Shown: one piece after another, positions 58,495 to 64,000 of the stretch
How the letters are laid out: the number at the start of each line of letters is the position of its first letter
How positions within the stretch are numbered: position 1 is the stretch's first letter
From: Methylopila sp. M107
GTDB lineage: Bacteria; Pseudomonadota; Alphaproteobacteria; Rhizobiales; Methylopilaceae
Assembly (NCBI RefSeq): GCF_000384475.1
Contig: NZ_ARWB01000001.1
Location: 2,584,176-2,648,175 of the forward strand
DNA: 64,000 bases
Reading direction: 5' to 3'
The notes under the pieces: model-generated
The model's database searches: none
Seen by the model: the letters and a program-made list of their open reading frames with translations, nothing else
Told to the model about the DNA's origin: nothing
Position numbers and translations under genes: made by a program

Positions 58495-58770
58495 ATCAAC
58501 AACATCATCACAGAACCCGCATTGCTCATTGCGATGAAGAGGTCGGTGTCGCAGGCCCACGAGGCACGCAACGCGCAGATCGCCGATGCTCGCGCCGGCG
58601 CCCTGAAACCGCATCGTCCGCGCGGCCGCGGTGAACGCCGCCGCCGCCGGGTCGAAGTGGACAAGATCAAGCGCCACGTGGCGCGCGGCGGCATCGGGTC
58701 CGAGTTCAGTCCGATCGGAAAGCGTGTCGATGACGCGATCCGAACCTTCGCCGTGCTCGACGAGGCTTAA
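58495..58770 (+). CDS. small basic protein of the island, apparent ATC start
   Basis: A 91-residue frame. AAGGAGG at 58483-58489 is 5 bases before an ATC at 58495, perfect spacing, while the nearest ATG in frame (58534) has no ribosome binding site and an upstream TTG (58414) has none either. The product NNIITEPALLIAMKRSVSQA continues with a central RPRGRGERRRRRVEVDKIKR stretch and ends FAVLDEA; the Arg-rich core suggests nucleic-acid binding. A strong terminator follows 41 bases after the stop, which supports transcription. Start codon and function are open. Confidence 0.5.
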   Translation: MNNIITEPALLIAMKRSVSQAHEARNAQIADARAGALKPHRPRGRGERRRRRVEVDKIKRHVARGGIGSEFSPIGKRVDDAIRTFAVLDEA

Positions 58771-58811
58771 GAACAGCGCCGCTGGTCCGCTTGACGGCGG
58801 ATTCCCGACAC

Positions 58812-58843
58812 GCGGATCGGCGCCAGCGCCGATCCGCTCTTTT
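58812..58843 (+). terminator. intrinsic terminator after the small island gene
   Basis: A perfect 11-bp stem gcggatcggcg / cgccgatccgc with a 4-base loop is followed by TCTTTTCC. Confidence 0.8.
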
Positions 58844-59235
58844 CCCTGACGCTGAAAACAATCTGCGAGGTGGCCGCTTGGAAAACACGATGACCAAAAC
58901 GTTGGACGCCAAAGCCTTCGAGCGCATCTTCGCGTTCGATCGTGCGTCCTCGTGCGTCGTCGTGCTTCAGGCAACGGCCCCCGCCACGCGCGCATAACGC
59001 GCGTCAGGCGCTCGACGAGCGCTGTTCCGCGCGCCGCCCATTGGGCTCAGTGGCGCGCATCGACCCCAGTCACGGCCATTCCGATCATCGTCTGACGCCT
59101 CACGCCTGCTGAGGCGTCGGCCGGTCTCGGATCATCAGCACCGCTCGCCCGGGAAACGCCCAGGCGGACGTTGACCGCCTCGGCGCGTGCGTCGAGCGCG
59201 GACCATTCCCGCACGCCTGAAAAAGGAGGATTTCC
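58844..59235. other. intergenic region upstream of the serine recombinase
   Basis: About 390 bases. A 35-codon frame from 58890 (TKTLDAKAFERIFAFDRASS) is possible but unsupported. A hairpin with 8-bp arms gacgcctc / gaggcgtc lies at 59094-59118. The promoter of the recombinase must be here; no clear -35/-10 pair is visible. Confidence 0.4.
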
Positions 59236-61899
59236 ATGACCAACAGTCGTTCCGCCAAGACCGCCGCCAAGACCGCCATCAAGACCGCCGCAGAAACCAA
59301 GGAGGTGTCATCCATGACCCAGAGCAAGACCAACCGCTCCACCCCGACCAACGCCAATCAGGGGACCGCAACCGCGCGTCGCTCGAGGTCAACCGTGACC
59401 AGGACCTCGGTCAATACTTCCACAAGGAGCAAGACCACCGCAGCGAGCAAGACCACCGGGGTGAAGGCCTCGGCGGCGCCCACCAGAACCAGCGCGGCCA
59501 ACAGGGCCGCCTCCACCCCGGCGACCGGCCAGGCGACCAGGCAGGCGCGCGTCCGCAAGGCCGTTCGCTGCCAGACCGCGATCCGCCCCGACGCCGTCAC
59601 GACCCCGGTCGAACCGGCGATCGTCACGCTCGCGGAGCCGATTGACCCCACCCCGACGTCGCCCGCAAACGCAAGCGCCAAGCCCGCGCCCGAACAGCAC
59701 GTCGACATTGTCGCAAAGCCGGGCAAGACCGCGGTGCAGCGCGCTAAGACAGCGAAAGCGAGGGTGGGCCGCAACAAGCCGGATCAGGAGCCGGACGGCT
59801 TTCTGCCGGTCCGTTTCCCCGGCGAACGTCAGCCGCACGCCACTGCCGGCTACGAGCATCTCGTGGTCCGCGAAAGCGACCTGTTGCGTCCGCTGGGAGC
59901 GCGCCGGCGCTTCGTCGGATATCTTCGCTACAGCACGCGAAAGCAGACCCGCGCCTCGCTGATCCGGCAGGCCGAGATGCTCCGTGAATACTGCCGCCTC
60001 AACAACTTCGAGTTGGTCGCGATCTACTATGACGCGGCGACGCCCGGCACGCAGGAAGTGCGCGCCGGACTCGAAGCGGCGATCCAGGATGTCGCAGATG
60101 GCAGAGCGGACGGGATCCTCGCTGAGCATGTCGACCGCTTCGTGCGCAAACGCTCGCTGCTCGCCGATCTGCATGACCGCCTCACGGAGCTCGGCGCCGA
60201 GCTCTGGACGCCCGGCCGCGGCAAGATCGAGGACGGCATGCTGGCCTCGATCTACGGCGCGATGGCCGCGGATGATCACAAGAGGATCTGCTCGCGATTC
60301 CAGGCCGGCCTTCGCGTCGCCATTCGTGAAGGACGGTTTCCGGTCCTCCCTTGGGGATACCAGCGTGTCGGGCGTGGTCTTTGGGTCGTGGATGAAGATC
60401 AGGCCGCGCATGTGCGCCTGATTTTCCGCCTCTACGTGCAAGACGTCTCTTACCACAACATCGCGATGCACCTTAACGAGATGATGGTGCACACCCCCCG
60501 TAACAAGGTTTGGACGGCGAAGCACATCCACAACATCATCCGAAACTTTATCTACAGCGGCGTCTATATCTACGCCCGCAAGACCAAGATTCGGAAGACC
60601 AGCGGTCAGGCGACGCTCGTCGTGCAGGCGCCGCAGCTCGCCATCGTCGACCAGGACTTGTTCGACGCCGCCCAGGCAAAGTTGCGCGGCAAACTCCGCG
60701 GGCCACGCAAGAAGCGCGAGCACTACAGCTTCGACTTCCTCAAATCCCGGGTTCACTGCGAGGCCTGCGGACGCGCCATGGTGCTGGGGGTGACCAAGGG
60801 CGGCAAACGCCACATCCGCTGCGAGCCCGCCAACGGTAGAGGTCCTATCGGCCATCGCGTGCCGACCAAATTGGTGCAGGATGCTGTGCTCGACGCGATC
60901 GAGCGTCGGCTCATGAAGGCCGAAGCCGTCTTCGACGAGGCCGTCGAAGCGCGCCGGGAACGCGATCGCAAGGCCTTCGCAAGCGAGAAGCTCGCGCTGT
61001 CTCTCAGGCTCGGCCACGCCAATTCACAGGCGGACGCCGCAATGGAGCCCGAGTGGATGGACGGAGCGTCGACCGAACGCAAGCGGCGCGTGCGCGAGGA
61101 GCTCGAGGCCAAGGTCGCCGACATCCAGGACAAGCTGTTTGCGCTCAAGGTGCGCGCACGCTCGCTCGACGACGCCGGCGAGGTCCGTGAGACCCTGCGC
61201 AAGCGTCTCGACCGCTTTCGCGCCGAAGGCTGCCAGGTGAAAGATCAGGCCGCCGCCTTCGAACTCACCCACGCGTTGCGCCAGGTGCTGGTCGCGGTCA
61301 GGCTCAGGATAAACCGCGCAGACGCCTGCTGCGACGTCGAGATCGAACTCGCCCCCAACGGGGACGGCCAGCCCGACCGTAGCGTGCTTCGGGCGGCGGA
61401 GTGGGACTTCGATGAAGACCCCGTCACCGAAGACGCCGCCATCCACCAGGTCCAGGCCGAGACCATCGTCCACGCGACCCGTTGCTTCCTACGCGCCGGC
61501 AGGCGCCCGGGGGACGAGTTCTTCACGCGCGTCCACAGCGCCCTTGAACGCGGCTGGCTGCCTCTCGACGCGGCCGGCTACACAGCGCTTGCGGCGCGCT
61601 GCGCCGCCTTGCGGGCGCTTCCTTTAAGCTGGCCCGACAGCACCAGAATCGCCTTCGTCCGCGCCATCCTGGTCTGCCACATGACGAACCTGAAACTGGA
61701 CTTCCTGGACGCTATCGCGCCGACCGGCCGGAAGACCAGGCTGATCGGATCCTTCGAGAGCTTCAGGAGGGCCGGCGGCGTCGAACAGCTCAGCAAGGCG
61801 CTCATGGCCCTTAAGCTCGACGGCCTGCCGACGCCCGAGGGCGACATGCTGCCCCACTCGCTCCTGACCCCGACTGTGCGGTGGTCGGACGACTGGTAA
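59236..61899 (+). CDS. large serine recombinase with a long basic N-terminal extension
   Basis: An 887-residue recombinase. The resolvase domain starts near residue 225 with FVGYLRYSTRKQTRASLIRQ, where Ser233 is the nucleophile; ILAEHVDRFVRKRSLLADLH is the EHxDR-type helix. A recombinase domain with PWGYQRVGRGLWVV and a zinc ribbon CEACGRAM with RCEPANGRG near 508-535 follow, then a coiled coil (about 570-660) and a 200-residue C-terminal region I do not recognise. Residues 1-220 are a Thr/Ala/Lys/Arg-rich low-complexity extension not seen in ordinary members. AAAAAGGAGGA precedes the ATG; a second AAGGAGGTG precedes an in-frame ATG at 59314. It may integrate or excise a nested element. Confidence 0.9.
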   Translation: MTNSRSAKTAAKTAIKTAAETKEVSSMTQSKTNRSTPTNANQGTATARRSRSTVTRTSVNTSTRSKTTAASKTTGVKASAAPTRTSAANRAASTPATGQATRQARVRKAVRCQTAIRPDAVTTPVEPAIVTLAEPIDPTPTSPANASAKPAPEQHVDIVAKPGKTAVQRAKTAKARVGRNKPDQEPDGFLPVRFPGERQPHATAGYEHLVVRESDLLRPLGARRRFVGYLRYSTRKQTRASLIRQAEMLREYCRLNNFELVAIYYDAATPGTQEVRAGLEAAIQDVADGRADGILAEHVDRFVRKRSLLADLHDRLTELGAELWTPGRGKIEDGMLASIYGAMAADDHKRICSRFQAGLRVAIREGRFPVLPWGYQRVGRGLWVVDEDQAAHVRLIFRLYVQDVSYHNIAMHLNEMMVHTPRNKVWTAKHIHNIIRNFIYSGVYIYARKTKIRKTSGQATLVVQAPQLAIVDQDLFDAAQAKLRGKLRGPRKKREHYSFDFLKSRVHCEACGRAMVLGVTKGGKRHIRCEPANGRGPIGHRVPTKLVQDAVLDAIERRLMKAEAVFDEAVEARRERDRKAFASEKLALSLRLGHANSQADAAMEPEWMDGASTERKRRVREELEAKVADIQDKLFALKVRARSLDDAGEVRETLRKRLDRFRAEGCQVKDQAAAFELTHALRQVLVAVRLRINRADACCDVEIELAPNGDGQPDRSVLRAAEWDFDEDPVTEDAAIHQVQAETIVHATRCFLRAGRRPGDEFFTRVHSALERGWLPLDAAGYTALAARCAALRALPLSWPDSTRIAFVRAILVCHMTNLKLDFLDAIAPTGRKTRLIGSFESFRRAGGVEQLSKALMALKLDGLPTPEGDMLPHSLLTPTVRWSDDW

Positions 61900-61940
61900 G
61901 CGCGCCACCGCGCGCCACAGCCGAGCAGGATCGGATTACG

Positions 61941-61974
61941 AAGGGCGGGGCGGGATCATCCCGCCCTTTTGCTT
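61941..61974 (+). terminator. intrinsic terminator after the serine recombinase
   Basis: A 9-bp stem aagggcggg / cccgccctt with a 10-base loop is followed by TTGCTTTT, 42 bases after the recombinase stop. It overlaps the 3' end of the convergent gene, whose stop codon (61956-61958) lies in the loop. Confidence 0.7.
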
Positions 61975-62954
61975 TTAAGATCGGCGGCCCGGGACGTTGA
62001 TAAGCCGCTTCGGCCAGCCCGCGACACCGCTGACCACGAGCGAACCGGCAGCCGTTCCTTTCGCTCGACGCTCGCCCCGGTAGAGGCCCGCGCGTCGGCG
62101 ATCGCATCGGACTTGATCTCAGCCAGCGCCTCGAAATCCCAGATCGCAAACCGCTTGTCGAACGTCGCTTGCCTGAACACGACGCCGCGGGCGCGGCGCA
62201 TATCGGCAATCAGAGAATGTGCGTGATCAGCCGCACGCTTGCTGCCGCAAGCCAGCGCGACGCGCTCGTTCGTCAGCAGAAGCCCGAGCGCCTTAAGAGT
62301 TGCGTCCCGGCAGCTGACGAGCTCGCGCGCCGGATCGTCATAAGGGCCGGTTACGACGATCGCCGCGTGCTCCAGGCCGTCCGGCCTGCGCAAGGTGATG
62401 ATGCCTTCTTCAAGCCCGCCGCTGTCACTTGTGAGCTGAAAGCCTGCCAGGCGATCTTGCGCGATCTTGCGCACATGCGCCCTGAACGCGCCTGCGGCCC
62501 GATAGGCCGGCTCCTCGTCCGTGCTCGTCCGCCGCGCCTGCAGCGCAAGCTCCGCGAACTCCTCCAGGTCGATCTCACCGCGCGCAAGCGCGATGGCGGC
62601 GTTCGTCGCCGCCGTCACATCGGTCTCGCTCCACCGCCGCAAATCCTCGACCGGACCGATAGGAAACGTCAATAATGCGACGCCTTCGATCGTCCCCGAA
62701 ATCGCAAATTTATAGGCGCCCAAAGCCTGCCGAAGGTAGGTCTGTTTGACGCCGAGCTCCTCGGCGAGGTCGTTGATCACCGATCCACGCTTGCCATAAC
62801 CGGCAGCCTCGACACGCTCGGCCGCCTGACTGGCGACCGTCGCCCAACGCTGCTCCAGCAAGCCGTCACGCGGATCCACACCCTTGCGCAGCGCCTTTTT
62901 CAAGGCTCTGGATAAGAACGGCAAATCCTCATTCCGGGCCGGTGTGTCGAGCAT
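61956..62954 (-). CDS. island protein of unknown function with a predicted helix-turn-helix
   Basis: A 332-residue protein, starting at LDTPARNEDLPFLSRALKK after an ATG at 62954. Residues 54-79 (GKRGSVINDLAEELGVKQTY and on) have the spacing of a helix-turn-helix. A later part (about 185-290) alternates short strands and helices (GIITLRRPDGLEHAAIVVTG; VSCRDATLKALGLLLTNERV). The C-terminal 30 residues are Ser/Arg-rich. Position beside a serine recombinase suggests a role in element control or replication, but this is an inference. Longer upstream codons to 63092 lack support. Confidence 0.65.
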   Translation of the reverse strand: MLDTPARNEDLPFLSRALKKALRKGVDPRDGLLEQRWATVASQAAERVEAAGYGKRGSVINDLAEELGVKQTYLRQALGAYKFAISGTIEGVALLTFPIGPVEDLRRWSETDVTAATNAAIALARGEIDLEEFAELALQARRTSTDEEPAYRAAGAFRAHVRKIAQDRLAGFQLTSDSGGLEEGIITLRRPDGLEHAAIVVTGPYDDPARELVSCRDATLKALGLLLTNERVALACGSKRAADHAHSLIADMRRARGVVFRQATFDKRFAIWDFEALAEIKSDAIADARASTGASVERKERLPVRSWSAVSRAGRSGLSTSRAADLKSKRAG

Positions 62955-63731
62955 GAATGTCCTAATTGACCGACAGGGAACGCACGCGATTAGCGGCGTC
63001 TCAGGTCGAATTGACGGGCAAGATACCTCGCCCAAGCGCTCCGAACAAGCCAAAATGTCAAGAAGCTCTCGGTTCGGCCAAGCTGATGTCAAGATAGGAA
63101 GCGTCCATCCACGTCTCCCTTCCGGACATCACCCTTCCAGAATTTCCGCACCCTATGCTCTTCGGTGAAACCGACTTTCAATCCGTTTGTTTGTGGCCGT
63201 TACCGACAGCCCCAACGTGCAATAGAGGAACAGTGGTTCGCGGTTAGAACCAAACCATATCGATTTGGAGAATAGACCGCTCGGTGTCATTTCCAATCCG
63301 CGTTTCTGGATATCGAGAGCGAGGCGTTTTCCCCGGAGTCCAAGCATGGCTCGTGGCGAGATGGGTTGCCGAGACGACAGGTCGGTAAAACTCTCCCATC
63401 CGATCTGTGCGACAGCTTCCGACGCATAAGGCCATGTTCCGCGTCGTGGTCCGCCTGAACACACGAGGCGGTGGCCCGGCTGCACCGGGTCGGCCTGGCG
63501 CTAAAAATTAGGAAAACGCAGAGAGCGAGAGTTCAGACGGATCGATAGGCATAGCCAATCGGAAACTCCGTGTTCCGCGGCCTCTGGATTGCGACCGAAC
63601 CGGGACGCCGCGCGATGATATCTCGTGTCGGCCTGTCACGGTCCAGGTGGGCAGGTGGCGGAAAGTCCGCGACACCGCCGCGGAGAGGGGGGGCGAATGC
63701 CACGCACCGGGCGCCGAGGACAGCCAGACGG
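62955..63731. other. intergenic region of lower GC content in the island
   Basis: About 780 bases. Frames on the minus strand at 63153-63485 and 63244-63462 begin without ribosome binding sites and have no recognisable family. GC is lower than in the chromosomal part. I see no convincing gene; decayed mobile-element sequence is possible. Confidence 0.35.
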
Positions 63732-64000
63732 ATGTCCGGTCTTGTGCAGCAGACGCATGTCACGATCCGTTCTCTGACGGCCTCCGCTGGCTCGTTCGGC
63801 GACAGGGATGCCTTGGACGCCGCCATGCCGCGTCAGATCATGTTCGGGAGCGGTGAGCTAACTCGATCCCTGATGCGAGAGATCGCTGAAAGCTGCAAGA
63901 TCGGTCATGTCGGGGACGTCATAGCCATGCTTTGCAGCGTGCCTGAGAAGAACGCCCGCCAGCGTGCGTCGACGTTCCTCGGCGAGGCGCTCACGACCCT
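63732..64000 (+). CDS. 3'-truncated ORF at the window edge, unknown function
   Basis: A frame from ATG at 63732 stays open for 89 codons to the end of the window. The product begins SGLVQQTHVTIRSLTASAGS and continues with the helical FGSGELTRSLMREIAESCKI and EKNARQRASTFLGEAL. No ribosome binding site is clear and the start could be elsewhere (for example the ATG at 63825). It is reported because it is the only long open frame near the edge. Confidence 0.4.
   Translation, partial: MSGLVQQTHVTIRSLTASAGSFGDRDALDAAMPRQIMFGSGELTRSLMREIAESCKIGHVGDVIAMLCSVPEKNARQRASTFLGEALTT

Noticed and set aside
58791..58997. Frame of 68 codons before the serine recombinase
   Set aside because: Its first part lies in a terminator hairpin; no ribosome binding site before the internal ATG at 58890.
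63153..63485. Minus-strand frame of 110 codons in the island
   Set aside because: No start signal, no recognisable motif, and overlapping frames of similar length exist on the same strand.

Overview
The window is GC-rich DNA with alphaproteobacterial gene content: an atp operon ordered A-G-D-C, isoquinoline-oxidoreductase-type molybdoenzyme subunits, and a tRNA-Thr of the usual alphaproteobacterial form. I infer a member of the Hyphomicrobiales/Rhizobiales, possibly a methylotroph relative; the genus cannot be read from the sequence. Nothing here was searched against a database. Family names come from motifs I can see and recall.

Layout. 1-3985: 3' half of the ATP synthase operon (atpA partial, atpG, atpD, a small membrane protein, atpC), closed by an intrinsic terminator and a REP-like inverted repeat pair. 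4270-6961: periplasmic molybdenum hydroxylase large subunit and its [2Fe-2S] subunit. 7154-10069: a mazEF-type and a vapBC-type toxin-antitoxin pair, each with a palindrome at its promoter, around panE and a secreted protein of unknown function. 10096-15219: RND efflux pump, adaptor and TetR repressor with an operator-like palindrome. 15425-16914: tRNA-Thr(GGT), a secreted Cys-containing protein and a selenocysteine tRNA.

16939-23563, all on the minus strand, is the most unusual region. A short repeat peptide carries three copies of a 22-residue unit ending LGAK(I/V)GE. It is followed by a leaky-terminator-like hairpin, an HExxH peptide beta-hydroxylase-type protein, and an adenylate-forming ligase translationally coupled to it. 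A sulfotransferase and a secreted M4 metallopeptidase lie upstream. I read this as a candidate RiPP (ribosomal peptide natural product) locus with a multi-core precursor.

23770-37054 holds mostly housekeeping and transport genes: MFS exporter, TonB-C-like protein, hisE, CBS/CorC protein, PLP decarboxylase, AsmA, acetoacetyl-CoA synthetase, a solute-binding protein coupled to nicotinate phosphoribosyltransferase, and an orphan siderophore-type ABC ATPase. 37303-49319 is a cell-surface polysaccharide locus: sugar oxidoreductase, DUF6492, two GT2 enzymes, a WecG-type transferase, O-antigen ligase/polymerase, a GH44 glycosidase, an epimerase, a flippase and a GumC-type chain-length protein. 50079-56307 holds an accessory groES-groEL pair with an atypical GroEL tail, an APC permease behind a long leader with two perfect hairpins, and an orphan sulfonate/nitrate-type binding protein next to an Rrf2 regulator.

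At 56361-56404 lies a detached 3' end of tRNA-Gly(CCC), immediately followed by a tyrosine integrase. This marks the left end of an integrated island that runs off the right edge. The island carries small ORFs, a large serine recombinase with a 220-residue basic extension, a helix-turn-helix protein and a truncated ORF.
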